64,000 nucleotides of DNA from Halomonas sp. QHL1 (lineage in GTDB: Bacteria; Pseudomonadota; Gammaproteobacteria; Pseudomonadales; Halomonadaceae), in NCBI RefSeq assembly GCF_001882345.1, contig NZ_MINL01000001.1, positions 1,336,352 to 1,400,351 of the forward strand, read 5' to 3'. The stretch's first letter is position 1. The number at the start of each line of letters is the position of its first letter. Of this stretch, positions 50,224-59,019 are shown one piece after another. The position numbers and the translations under genes are program-made. The notes under the pieces are model-generated. The model was not told where the DNA came from. It saw only the letters and a program-made list of their open reading frames with translations, and did no database searches.

Positions 50224-51027
50224 TTAAAAGAATAACTGCTTCAGTGCCAAGCCTGGATCGCTTTCGCGCATAAAGACTTCGCCAACCAGGAACCCGTTAA
50301 CGTTGTGGTCACGCATTAGCTCAACGTCATCGCGGGTATGGATACCCGATTCGGTAATCACTGTGACGCCCTCAGGAATGCGCGGCAGCAGATCCAGAGT
50401 GGTATTCAGGCTGGTTTCAAAGGTATGCAGGTTCCGGTTATTGATGCCGACCAGCTTTAGATCCAGCGCTAGCGCGCGCTCAAGCTCCTCGGCGTCGTGC
50501 ACCTCGACTAGCACATCCATACCCAGCTGATTGGCCTGCTGGTTCAGGTCGCGCAGCTGTGCGTCATCCAGGGCAGCAACGATCAGTAGTATGCAGTCCG
50601 ATCCAATCGCCCGCGCTTCACAGACCTGGTAGCCATGGGTGATAAAGTCTTTGCGAATCACCGGCAGCGTGCAGACATCCCGAGCGGCGATCAAATAGTC
50701 TTCGTGGCCTTGGAAAAAGTCGGCGTCGGTGAGTACGGACAGACAAGCCGCGCCCCCTTGAGCATAGCTTTTAGCGATATCCGAGGGGTGAAACTCTTCG
50801 CGAATGATGCCTTTTGACGGTGAGGCTTTTTTCACCTCGGCGATAATCGCTGGATCACCTGTGGCGATGCGCGTATTAAGCGCCTCAATAAAGCCGCGGG
50901 GGGCGCTCTGCTGCTCCCCGAGGGCGAGCAGATCGGACTCCGAGACCGCTTGACGACGCTCAGCCACCTCTTGATCTTTGCGAGCCAGAATGCGCGTTAA
51001 AATAGTTGGCGTTGCCTGTTGAGTCAT
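50224..51027 (-). CDS. trpC: Indole-3-glycerol phosphate synthase
   Basis: 267 aa monofunctional enzyme (no PRAI fusion). Beta-alpha barrel motifs are '[52 protein letters not shown]', '[31 protein letters not shown]' and '[13 protein letters not shown]'. It makes indole-3-glycerol phosphate for tryptophan. Third gene of trpG-trpD-trpC, 24 bp after trpD. Confidence 0.97.
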   Translation of the reverse strand: MTQQATPTILTRILARKDQEVAERRQAVSESDLLALGEQQSAPRGFIEALNTRIATGDPAIIAEVKKASPSKGIIREEFHPSDIAKSYAQGGAACLSVLTDADFFQGHEDYLIAARDVCTLPVIRKDFITHGYQVCEARAIGSDCILLIVAALDDAQLRDLNQQANQLGMDVLVEVHDAEELERALALDLKLVGINNRNLHTFETSLNTTLDLLPRIPEGVTVITESGIHTRDDVELMRDHNVNGFLVGEVFMRESDPGLALKQLFF

Positions 51028-51051
51028 GGTGGTCTCGACTTATTTAAAAAA

Positions 51052-52071
51052 CTAATGTTTAAAAACGCTGGTGAAGTGAAAAAGCTCTTTAAGTTTCTCA
51101 AGCGGCAGTTTGGAGGCTTGCGCGTCCTGGGCCACCATCACGCCCTCTTTTAAGGTATCTGCAACGCCCGAACAGTAAAGCGCGGCCCCGGCGTTTAGCG
51201 CGACCATATCGGCAGCGGCACCTTCACCGGAAAGCGCAGCCTTGACCAAGCGCAGGCTGTCTTCGGCACTGGCGGCTTTCAGCGTTGCCAAGCTCTGGCG
51301 CTCAATGCCCAACTCTTCAGGCGTAATGGTGTACTGGGTAATCTCACCCTCTTTTAGCTCAGCTACCAAGGTGGGGCTGGCCAGAGAGATCTCATCCAGG
51401 CCGTCCTCTGAATGGACGACCATCACGTGGCGGCTGCCCAAGGTTTTCAGCACTTCCGCCATTAATGGCACTAATTCCGGGGCGTACACACCCAGCACTT
51501 GGTTGGGTGCGCCAGCAGGATTGGTCAGCGGGCCCAAAATATTAAACAGCGTGCGTACGCCCATTTCCCGGCGCGGGCCAATGGCATAGCGCATGGCCGG
51601 ATGGTGGTTGGGTGCAAACATAAAGCCTACGCCCACCTGCTCAATACAGCGCGCTACCTGGTCAGGCTTGAGATCCAGGTAGATACCCGCCACATCGAAC
51701 AGATCAGCGCTGCCCGAAGACGACGAAACGCTGCGATTACCGTGTTTAGCGACATGGGCACCAGCGGCAGCGGCGACAAAACTGGCAGCCGTGGAAACGT
51801 TAAACAGGTTGGCGCCATCGCCACCGGTGCCGACGATATCCACGATGTTTTCGGCATTCAGTTCAACGCGCTTCATTAGCTCGCGCATTACCTGAGCAGC
51901 GGCGCTAATTTCAACGGCGCTTTCGCCTTTCATGGCTAGGCCTACCAGCAGGCCACCAATTTGCGCATCGCTGGCATCGCCGGTCATGATTTGGCGCATC
52001 AAGGCGTGCATGGCATCGAAAGAGAGGTCTTCGCGGCGCATCACCGCATTAATCGCATCTCGCATTTGCAT
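51052..52071 (-). CDS. trpD: Anthranilate phosphoribosyltransferase
   Basis: 339 aa. PRPP-binding 'DIVGTGGDGANLFNVSTAASFVAAAAGAHVAKHGNRSVSSSSGSADLFD' and 'FMFAPNHHPAMRYAIGPRREMGVRTLFNILGPLTNPAG' identify TrpD. It transfers a phosphoribosyl group to anthranilate. It lies between trpG (37-bp gap) and trpC. Confidence 0.97.
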   Translation of the reverse strand: MQMRDAINAVMRREDLSFDAMHALMRQIMTGDASDAQIGGLLVGLAMKGESAVEISAAAQVMRELMKRVELNAENIVDIVGTGGDGANLFNVSTAASFVAAAAGAHVAKHGNRSVSSSSGSADLFDVAGIYLDLKPDQVARCIEQVGVGFMFAPNHHPAMRYAIGPRREMGVRTLFNILGPLTNPAGAPNQVLGVYAPELVPLMAEVLKTLGSRHVMVVHSEDGLDEISLASPTLVAELKEGEITQYTITPEELGIERQSLATLKAASAEDSLRLVKAALSGEGAAADMVALNAGAALYCSGVADTLKEGVMVAQDAQASKLPLEKLKELFHFTSVFKH

Positions 52072-52108
52072 GAGCAGAGGGGCCCCTAAAAGCGTGTGAA
52101 ACCGGCCA

Positions 52109-52729
52109 TCAGCCGCGTTTTAAAAAATTGGCCAACAGCTCGTGGCCTTGGCGGGTAAGAATCGACTCGGGGTGAAACTGCACCCCTTCAATATCCAGCT
52201 CGCGGTGACGAAACCCCATGACTAAACCGGGGGTCACATCGTCATCGCCTGTCCAGGCAGTGACTTCTAAACAGTCGGGCAGGCTCGCTTTATCGACCAC
52301 CAGGGAGTGATAGCGGGTAACCTCAACAGGGTTATCCAGCCCTTCAAACACGCCGTGATTAGCGTGCAGCACGGCAGAAGTTTTGCCGTGCATGACCTTC
52401 GGAGCGTGCACGACCTTGCCACCATAAACCTGACCAATCGCCTGATGCCCCAGACAGACGCCTAAAATAGGCAGCCTGCCTGCAAAGTGATTGATGGCGG
52501 CCATGGAGATTCCCGCTTCGTTGGGCGTGCAGGGTCCCGGCGATACCACCAAATGCGTCGGCGCCAGCGCTTCGATTTGCTCAATGGTGATGTCGTCATT
52601 GAGGTGAGTGATCACTTCCGCACCCAACTCACCCAGATACTGGACGATGTTGAACGTGAAGCTGTCATAATTGTCGATCATCACCACTTTCTGCGCTGCC
52701 TGTTTCTGCACCGACTGAGCTTGCGCCAT
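52109..52729 (-). CDS. trpG: Anthranilate synthase / ADC synthase glutamine amidotransferase subunit
   Basis: 206 aa class I glutaminase: '[23 protein letters not shown]', '[16 protein letters not shown]', the nucleophile in '[17 protein letters not shown]', and '[11 protein letters not shown]' with the His/Glu pair. It supplies ammonia to TrpE and possibly also PabB. No trpE is adjacent here; the next upstream sequence is the eroded formate dehydrogenase locus. Confidence 0.96.
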   Translation of the reverse strand: MAQAQSVQKQAAQKVVMIDNYDSFTFNIVQYLGELGAEVITHLNDDITIEQIEALAPTHLVVSPGPCTPNEAGISMAAINHFAGRLPILGVCLGHQAIGQVYGGKVVHAPKVMHGKTSAVLHANHGVFEGLDNPVEVTRYHSLVVDKASLPDCLEVTAWTGDDDVTPGLVMGFRHRELDIEGVQFHPESILTRQGHELLANFLKRG

Positions 52730-52817
52730 TGCCCCACTTACTCCATTGCGTCATTTCGACCACAGATGAAACCGCTAATACGGTGATGATACCGCAACCG
52801 AGCACTCCCTTGCAGGC

Positions 52818-52999
52818 TTAAGTGCCACCTCGCGTGTCTTCCCGCGTCAGCCGACAGGCTGCATACTTAAACTCGGGTATTTTGCCGTAGGGGTCGAGGG
52901 CCGGGTTGGTGAGCAGATTGGCAGCGGCTTCCCGTACGCGTTTGGCGACCTCCCATAGGGTTTCCCGGGGGCAAGCGGTTACCTCAACACCATCTAAGG
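52818..52999 (-). pseudogene. 3' remnant of formate dehydrogenase alpha subunit
   Basis: The minus strand codes 'LDGVEVTACPRETLWEVAKR' followed by 'VREAAANLLTNPALDPYGK' and 'IPEFKYAACRLTRED', then TAA at 52818. This is the familiar C terminus of the molybdopterin subunit (FdsA/FdhA type: NxLTNPALDPxxKIPEFK). Just upstream is an in-frame TAA and then the end of the beta-subunit gene, so over 90% of the ~950-codon gene has been deleted in a clean junction. Confidence 0.85.
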
Positions 53000-53015
53000 G
53001 TTAATGCGAAGGAGC

Positions 53016-54134
53016 TCACGTCGAACTCCCTTTTGCGCTAGCCTCTGGGGCATCGCTGACAATAATCTGCTGCTGGGCAAGCTCGCCTCGAAAGTCTTTC
53101 AGCAGCCCCAGCACGGGATTGGGCGCTGCTTGACCCAAACCGCAAATTGAGGCGTCCTGCATCACCTGCGCCAGCCGGGTGAGCTGGCCAACGTCCCAGT
53201 CAGCACGCTCCAGCAGGGTCAGCATTTTCTCAGGGCCTACCCGGCAAGGGGTGCACTGGCCGCAGGATTCGTCGGCAAAAAACGCCAGCAGATTGGTTGC
53301 CACTGCCTGCAAGTTATCCTGCTGGGAGAGCACGATCACCGCCGCCGAGCCTATAAAACAGCCGTGAGCCTGAAGCGTATCAAAATCCAGTGGGATATCC
53401 GCCTTGCTAGCGGGCAGAATTCCGCCAGACGCGCCGCCGGGCAAGTAACCCGCCAGTTGATGCCCTGCCGCCATACCTCCGCAGTACTTATCGACCAGTT
53501 CGCGTAGGGTAATACCCGCTGGGGCAAGGTAAACACCGGGATATTTTACCCGGCCAGAGACCGAAAAACTGCGCAGCCCCGAACGGCTATGGCGACCTTG
53601 GCCAGCAAACCATTCGGCCCCCTGCTGCCAAATCGGCGCAATCCAGTACACCGTCTCAACGTTATTGACCAGCGTCGGGCAGCCAAACAGCCCCTGCTGC
53701 GCCACATAGGGTGGCCGATGGCGAGGCTTGCCGGGTTTGCCTTCAAGCGACTCAATCAGTGCCGACTCTTCACCGCAAATGTAAGCGCCCGCACCTCGGC
53801 GCAGCACGATATAGCCCGGCGCAACCAATCCCGCCTGGACAAGCTCGCCAATCGCTTCACTCAGCACCCGGCGAAGGCCGGGGTACTCATCGCGCAGATA
53901 GATATACAGCGCCTTGGCCTCCACCGCCCAGGCGCTGATCAATGCGCCTTCCAAAAATTGATGAGGCGATTTTTCGAGATGATAGCGATCTTTAAAGGTA
54001 CCTGGCTCGCCCTCATCAGCATTGATCACGCAATAGCGTGGCCCAGGCTCCTGACGCACAAAGTGCCACTTTTTAAAGGTTGGGAACCCCGCGCCGCCGA
54101 GTCCTCTTAAGCCTGCTTTGTCCAGCGTCGCCAT
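53016..54134 (-). CDS. NuoF-like (FdsB-type) part of formate dehydrogenase beta/gamma fusion
   Basis: 372 codons from an internal ATG. FMN/NADH-binding motifs are 'GLRGLGGAGFPTFKKW', 'NADEGEPGTFKDR' and 'RRGAGAYICGEESALIESLEGKPG'. The 4Fe-4S site is 'ADESCGQCTPCRVGPEKM' with 'ASICGLGQAAPNPV'. The first codons (MATLDKAG) are normally internal to a NuoE-NuoF fusion. Shifting frame once in the G10 run at 54154-54163 joins it to the upstream subunit as '...LLADCR-GGG-VSVDALMATLDKAGLRG'. Without the alpha subunit it cannot form formate dehydrogenase; it may be a dying gene. Confidence 0.85.
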   Translation of the reverse strand: MATLDKAGLRGLGGAGFPTFKKWHFVRQEPGPRYCVINADEGEPGTFKDRYHLEKSPHQFLEGALISAWAVEAKALYIYLRDEYPGLRRVLSEAIGELVQAGLVAPGYIVLRRGAGAYICGEESALIESLEGKPGKPRHRPPYVAQQGLFGCPTLVNNVETVYWIAPIWQQGAEWFAGQGRHSRSGLRSFSVSGRVKYPGVYLAPAGITLRELVDKYCGGMAAGHQLAGYLPGGASGGILPASKADIPLDFDTLQAHGCFIGSAAVIVLSQQDNLQAVATNLLAFFADESCGQCTPCRVGPEKMLTLLERADWDVGQLTRLAQVMQDASICGLGQAAPNPVLGLLKDFRGELAQQQIIVSDAPEASAKGSST

Positions 54135-54769
54135 AAGTGCGTCAACGCTGACGCCCCCCCCCCGCGGCAGTCAGCCAGCAGCTGATAGCCACCCGCTTGC
54201 TGGTACGCCTCCAGGCGCTGCCATATAATCGCCTCTGGTTGAAAATGGCCGGTATCTACGACTGCCTCAACGCCTTCTGCGGTGGCAAACTGCACATGGT
54301 GGTGGCCCACTTCAACCACCGGCGCGCTATCGCAACGGCCCATACACGGGGCGCGCAGCACGCGCACCGTCTCTGGATCTAAGCCTTTTTCCAGCTTAGC
54401 TTTAAGCTGGGCCGCGCCAGCTAACTGGCAGGAGAGCGAATCGCATACCCGCACCGTGGTGTCGGGAGGTGGTGTTTGGCCGTCGTGCACCACATCAAAA
54501 TGGGCATAGAAGGTGGCAGTTTCGTACACTGCCGCCATGGGCAGATTCATATACGTCGCTAGGGCCCGCAGTTCAACCATCGACAAATGGCCATGGGCAT
54601 CCTGAATAGCGTGCAAATGCTCAAGCAGCTGATCGCGTTGGCGCAAACTGGGCTGCTGGCGTTCGTCGCCCAGCAGCGCCCTCAATGTCACCAGGGCGAC
54701 GGGAGATAGATCACGGCCTCTGGGATGGCCGAGCCGACGCCGCCAAGAAGAAACCGTTTGGTCAGTCAT
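54107..54769 (-). CDS. NuoE-like (FdsG-type) part of the fusion, frameshifted at its 3' end
   Basis: About 220 codons from the ATG at 54769 (MTDQTVSSWRRRLG); an ATG at 54892 is in frame but adds unlikely sequence. The [2Fe-2S] thioredoxin-like domain has 'AVYETATFYAHFD', 'TVRVCDSLSCQL' and 'RAPCMGRCDSAPVVEVG', giving the four cluster Cys residues. After 'GGYQLLADCRGGG' the frame runs out of register with the NuoF part; the last ~17 codons (ASALTHLWRRWTKQA) are the out-of-frame reading. A run of 11 or 8 G in place of the present 10 would restore a single fused gene. Confidence 0.85.
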   Translation of the reverse strand: MTDQTVSSWRRRLGHPRGRDLSPVALVTLRALLGDERQQPSLRQRDQLLEHLHAIQDAHGHLSMVELRALATYMNLPMAAVYETATFYAHFDVVHDGQTPPPDTTVRVCDSLSCQLAGAAQLKAKLEKGLDPETVRVLRAPCMGRCDSAPVVEVGHHHVQFATAEGVEAVVDTGHFQPEAIIWQRLEAYQQAGGYQLLADCRGGGASALTHLWRRWTKQA

Positions 54770-54952
54770 AAAGCACGCTACGCTTAGGAGTGTAATACTG
54801 TTCAGCATAGTGGCACTTTTCCCTGTAGGGAATTCTCCCTTGGGTAATACCTCTTGCGGCCTGCCGTTACATTGGAACTGGCAACGGGCCACCGCAGTCT
54901 TTATTATCTGCCGTCTTTTTTCGATAGTTTTTTAGCCAGTTAGGAGCGTGGG

Positions 54953-55873
54953 ATGTCAAAGCGGGTTACCTGGGTGTGTACGCTCTTATTCGTCGCGCTG
55001 ATAAGTACTGCGCCAGCCTATGCCAACACAACATTACGCGTCATTGCTTCTTTTTCAGTCATAGAGGAATTGGTCAAACGCGTGGCGGGCGATACGGTTA
55101 GCGTCAATGTCATCGTTCCACGCGGAGAAGATGTTCACCGCTGGGAGCTAACCCCGCCCAACGTCCTGGCACTTGAAGAGACCCATATCGTGTTTTATAA
55201 CGGACTTGGGCTAGAACCTTGGATACGCCATATTGAAGCGATGTCTGACGACCAGCTAACGCTCGTGGAAGTGGCCAAAAAGGCCGACTACACGCCGTTG
55301 ATGATCTCGACTGGTGAGTATCAGGGCGAGCCAGACCCCCACATGTGGATGGATCCAGAGGGAGCTGCGGCCTACATTGATGTCATTGCCGAGACCCTGG
55401 CCGAGCATCTTCCCGACCAGGCCGATGAGTTTTATACCCGTGCTGAACAGGCACGCAAGGCGCTGGACAATCTTAATCTAGCGGTGAAAGAGCGCCTCGA
55501 GGGGATTCCACAAACTAACCGCACGTTACTGACCAGCGAAGCAGGTTTTGGCTATTTCGCCCGTGCCTACGCCTTTGAAGCCCTGGGGGTGTGGGGCGTT
55601 AATCACGAAACCCAAGGCAGCGCCGAGGCCATGGCCAAGATGAGCGAATATCTTGCTAATAATCGCCCACGCCCTCCAGCGCTGTTTTTTGAAAGCACTA
55701 CGCCCAGCATTCATATGGACGCCCTGTCACGGGAAGCATCGCTTCCCCTGGCAGGTCCGCTATATGTCGACTCGCTGAGCGGTGCAGACGGCCCGGCAGC
55801 CAACTACTCAGATATGTTGCACCATAACGCAGAGGTCATGCACACCGCTTTAGGGGGCGCTACGGCTGAGTAA
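54953..55873 (+). CDS. Metal ABC transporter substrate-binding protein (ZnuA/TroA family), orphan
   Basis: 306 aa with a signal peptide ('VTWVCTLLFVALISTAPAYA'). Cluster A-1/ZnuA features are 'VIASFSVIEELVKRVAGDTVSVNVIVPRGEDVHRWELTPPNVLALEETHIVFYNGLGLEPWI' and 'GEPDPHMWMDP'. The His and Asp/Glu residues of the metal site are present, and the His-rich loop of ZnuA is absent. No permease or ATPase gene is adjacent, so it must pair with a transporter elsewhere or act alone. It is close to the formate dehydrogenase locus but divergent from it. Confidence 0.88.
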   Translation: MSKRVTWVCTLLFVALISTAPAYANTTLRVIASFSVIEELVKRVAGDTVSVNVIVPRGEDVHRWELTPPNVLALEETHIVFYNGLGLEPWIRHIEAMSDDQLTLVEVAKKADYTPLMISTGEYQGEPDPHMWMDPEGAAAYIDVIAETLAEHLPDQADEFYTRAEQARKALDNLNLAVKERLEGIPQTNRTLLTSEAGFGYFARAYAFEALGVWGVNHETQGSAEAMAKMSEYLANNRPRPPALFFESTTPSIHMDALSREASLPLAGPLYVDSLSGADGPAANYSDMLHHNAEVMHTALGGATAE

Positions 55874-55904
55874 CCGGTACTTGGCGATTAATCAAACGCC
55901 TGTG

Positions 55905-56648
55905 TCATCTGGGAGGGGTTATGAGCAATTCGGTTAACGAACTGAGCACTAGATCGGGGTGACTGTTTTCAATCGGCTCACCGTGATTATAACCGTAGGG
56001 TAGCGCCAGGGTGGTAAAGCCCGCCGCCTTACCGGCAGCAATATCGTGACGTGAATCGCCGACCATCACACACTCAGCTGGCGGTATTTGGCAGTGTTGA
56101 GCAGCGTGCAGCAGCGGCAATGGGTGGGGCTTCTTTTCGGCTAGAGAATCACCGCCGACCCATAGGGTAAAGAAGTCCAGAAGCTCGAAGTGCTTTAGCA
56201 GCGGCTCAATAAAGTGCTCGGGCTTATTGGTGATCAGCACCAGTGTCATACCCGGCCGATGCAGTGCCTGCAGTGCTTGCTTTACCCCAGGGTAGAGCGT
56301 TGTCAGAGTGTTGGGGGCAGCGCCGTAGTGCGCCATAAACGCATCATAGGCGCGCTGCTGTCGTTCTGAACAAGGCGTTGGCTCAGGCGTGTCCCGCAAC
56401 GCCCAGGCCAGCGCCCTTTCCACTAATACCGGCGCCCCATTGCCAACCCAGTCTCGGACTTTTGCTTCGCCCGGCTCTGGCAGGTCAAAGTCGTTTAACA
56501 TTTTCCCCACTGCGGCGGAAAGGTCGGGCACTGAATCAATTAGCGTGCCATCCAAGTCAAACGCAACTAGCCGTTTACCCTGTAGTATGGTGTGTAACTC
56601 TGAATAGTGTATTGGAAGCGCCTTCAATGCTCTCTGCCTCATCTTCAT
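55905..56648 (-). CDS. gph: Phosphoglycolate phosphatase (HAD family)
   Basis: 247 aa. HAD motifs are I 'VAFDLDGTLIDS' (Asp nucleophile, residues ~29-40), II 'LVLITNKPEHF', III 'KKPHPLPLL' and IV 'CVMVGDSRHDIAAGKAAG'. The small helical cap matches Gph. It removes 2-phosphoglycolate formed by DNA repair. The neighbour rpe, one gene away, supports the gph call (rpe-gph is a common pair, here split by ndh). Confidence 0.9.
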   Translation of the reverse strand: MKMRQRALKALPIHYSELHTILQGKRLVAFDLDGTLIDSVPDLSAAVGKMLNDFDLPEPGEAKVRDWVGNGAPVLVERALAWALRDTPEPTPCSERQQRAYDAFMAHYGAAPNTLTTLYPGVKQALQALHRPGMTLVLITNKPEHFIEPLLKHFELLDFFTLWVGGDSLAEKKPHPLPLLHAAQHCQIPPAECVMVGDSRHDIAAGKAAGFTTLALPYGYNHGEPIENSHPDLVLSSLTELLITPPR

Positions 56649-56745
56649 TAGAAAACCATCTTACCTGCTTAGGGCAAATGTTCGCATTAGTAAGAAGCGT
56701 AAGAACCTTCTATGCTGGGGCTAATTTAGTTAAGGAGGTAGTGAT

Positions 56746-58044
56746 ATGCCCACTCCCAGAATCGTGATTGTTGGCGGCGGTGCGGGCGGCTTAGCCCTCG
56801 CCACGCGATTAGGCCGCACCTTAGGTAAGCGCAAACGCTCTGAAATCGTGCTGCTGGATCGCAATACCACCCACGTATGGAAACCGCTGCTCCACGAACT
56901 GGCCACCGGCGTACTCAATTCCAGCATGGATGAGGTGGATCTTCGCGGGCATTCATCTGCTCACTTCTACCGCTTTCAGCGCGGCTCTCTTAGCGGGATA
57001 GATCGCGAGCAGCAGACGCTGCAATTAGCGCCGATCCATGATGAAGATGGTCAAGAAGTGCTACCCGCCCGCGAGCTTTCCTATGACTACCTGGTCATGG
57101 CTATAGGCAGCGTTTCCAATGATTTCGGTACGCCCGGCGTGGCGGAGCACTGCCACTTTATTGATTCGCCCCAGCAGGCCAAGGCGTTCCAGCGCGATAT
57201 GATCAACACCTTTCTGCGCTATACCGACCCCAATCTTCGCCAGCATACTCAGTTGACCATTGGGATTGTGGGCGGCGGCGCAACAGGGGTAGAGCTTGCG
57301 GCTGAATTATTTGATGCTTCGCGCATGCTCAATGCTTATGGAGTGACGGCATTAGATAACCAGCAAATCAGCGTTCACCTGCTGGAAGCGGCGCCGCGCC
57401 TGCTACCGGGGCTTTCCGAGCGGGTTAGCCAAACGGTGAAAACAGAGCTTGAGAGTATGGGTGTAACCATCCACACCGACACCGCTATTAAAGAAGCTCA
57501 GGCACATCAGTTAATCACCGATGACGATGAGGTGATCAAGACCGACATCAACGTGTGGGCAGCGGGTATCAAAGCGCCACCGTTTTTGGCTGAGCTAGGC
57601 CTAACGACGAATAAGAAAAACCAAATTGAAGTAAAACGCACCCTGCAGAGCGTCGATGATGAGAAGATTTTTGCCCTGGGCGACTGCGCCAGCTGCCCGA
57701 TGGGGGAAGATAGCACCGTTCCGCCTCGTGCCCAGGCGGCTCACCAGCAGGCCAAACTGCTCGCCAAAAACCTGGTCAATCAACTAGAAGGCAAACCGCT
57801 CGTCGATTTTCGCTACCGCGATCACGGCTCGCTAGTATCTCTAGCCCGCTACGATGCAGTGGGCAATTTAATGCGCAGCTCCGCCTCCCGCGGCCTGTTT
57901 TTAGAGGGCTGGCTGGCTCGCCAAGCCTATGCGTCGCTCTACCGCATGCACCAGCTCTCTATTCATGGGGCGCCGAAGACAGGGCTAGCGTGGCTGGTCG
58001 ATAAGCTTAATCGCTACTTAAAACCGCGCATGAAGCTGCACTAA
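56746..58044 (+). CDS. ndh: Type II NADH:quinone dehydrogenase (NDH-2)
   Basis: 432 aa. Two dinucleotide-binding motifs: FAD 'RIVIVGGGAGGLALATRLG' at ~4-22 and NADH 'LTIGIVGGGATGVELAAELFDA' at ~168-190. Also 'VWAAGIKAPPFLAELG' and 'IFALGDCASCP', with a C-terminal amphipathic membrane anchor ('LAWLVDKLNRYLKPRMKLH'). It oxidises NADH at the inner face of the membrane without pumping protons. A very strong ribosome-binding site (AAGGAGG) precedes the ATG. Confidence 0.93.
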   Translation: MPTPRIVIVGGGAGGLALATRLGRTLGKRKRSEIVLLDRNTTHVWKPLLHELATGVLNSSMDEVDLRGHSSAHFYRFQRGSLSGIDREQQTLQLAPIHDEDGQEVLPARELSYDYLVMAIGSVSNDFGTPGVAEHCHFIDSPQQAKAFQRDMINTFLRYTDPNLRQHTQLTIGIVGGGATGVELAAELFDASRMLNAYGVTALDNQQISVHLLEAAPRLLPGLSERVSQTVKTELESMGVTIHTDTAIKEAQAHQLITDDDEVIKTDINVWAAGIKAPPFLAELGLTTNKKNQIEVKRTLQSVDDEKIFALGDCASCPMGEDSTVPPRAQAAHQQAKLLAKNLVNQLEGKPLVDFRYRDHGSLVSLARYDAVGNLMRSSASRGLFLEGWLARQAYASLYRMHQLSIHGAPKTGLAWLVDKLNRYLKPRMKLH

Positions 58045-58058
58045 ACGACACTTGCTTA

Positions 58059-58751
58059 TTACCTGGCCATCGCCGCCCGCATCTGCTTGATCACCGTGTC
58101 ATAGCCGTGCGGGTCGCTGGCTTGGTGGGCACTGAATATGGCGGAACCCGCCACAAAGGTATCGGCGCCCGCTGCGGCGATCTCTGCAATATTATCCACT
58201 TTCACCCCACCGTCGATTTCCAGGCGCATATCAAATTCTGACGCATCAATCCTCGCCCGCGCTTCGCGGAGCTTATCGAGCGTGCCGGGGATAAAGGATT
58301 GCCCACCAAAACCTGGGTTAACGCTCATCAGCAGCACCATATCGATCTTATCCATCACATAGTCGAGATAGGAGAGCGGTGTGGCCGGATTAAACACCAG
58401 ACCTGCTTTACAGCCGCCATCACGAATTAGCTGCAGCGAGCGGTCAACGTGCTCAGAGGCTTCGGGGTGAAAGGTGATATAGCTGGCGCCCGCTTCAATA
58501 AACTCGCTGATCATGCGGTCTACCGGTTTAACCATCAAATGCACATCAATCGGCGCCGTTACCCCGTGCTTACGCAGTGCTTTGCACACCATGGGACCGA
58601 TAGTGAGGTTAGGCACATAGTGATTATCCATTACGTCGAAGTGCACCACATCCGCGCCTGCAGCCAGCACGTTATCCACTTCTTCGCCTAGCCGGGCAAA
58701 GTCAGCCGATAAAATCGAGGGGGCAATCAAGAAATCGTGCGCAGCGGTCAT
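58059..58751 (-). CDS. rpe: Ribulose-phosphate 3-epimerase
   Basis: 230 aa from the ATG at 58751 ([14 protein letters not shown]), preceded by AGGA; longer starts are unlikely. Motifs are '[18 protein letters not shown]', '[18 protein letters not shown]', 'PIDVHLMV', '[14 protein letters not shown]' and 'LEIDGGV', giving the metal-binding His/Asp set. It interconverts ribulose-5-P and xylulose-5-P. Convergent with ndh. Confidence 0.97.
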   Translation of the reverse strand: MTAAHDFLIAPSILSADFARLGEEVDNVLAAGADVVHFDVMDNHYVPNLTIGPMVCKALRKHGVTAPIDVHLMVKPVDRMISEFIEAGASYITFHPEASEHVDRSLQLIRDGGCKAGLVFNPATPLSYLDYVMDKIDMVLLMSVNPGFGGQSFIPGTLDKLREARARIDASEFDMRLEIDGGVKVDNIAEIAAAGADTFVAGSAIFSAHQASDPHGYDTVIKQMRAAMAR

Positions 58752-58898
58752 ATTCCATTCCTGCTTATTAATCATTAGACGAAGAGTAGTCACTCGGCAC
58801 ACCTGCGAGTATGCAGGCAAGAGAGCAAAGTCAGACCGCTATCTTATCAGAGCCGCTTAGCAGAACCACGTATCAGCGTCTGCGCATGTCATCACACA

Positions 58899-58924
58899 TA
58901 TATTCTTAAATAGAATATAAAACA
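58899..58924 (+). promoter_or_regulatory. Inverted repeat / CysB-like site upstream of sbp
   Basis: TATATTC and GAATATA arms (58899-58905, 58913-58919) separated by 7 nt, running into TAGAATATAAAACA. A T-N11-A-like AT-rich dyad is typical of LysR regulators. It lies ~100 bp before the sbp start and shares GAATATAAAA with the cysH upstream region. Confidence 0.5.
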
Positions 58925-59019
58925 TGATTGTAATTCCACATTGATAGATTTAACCTTGCCGATATTGCGACACTACTTTTTGGCGATACTTTGCGCTTAC
59001 TGTTTTAAGGAGCTTCTCT

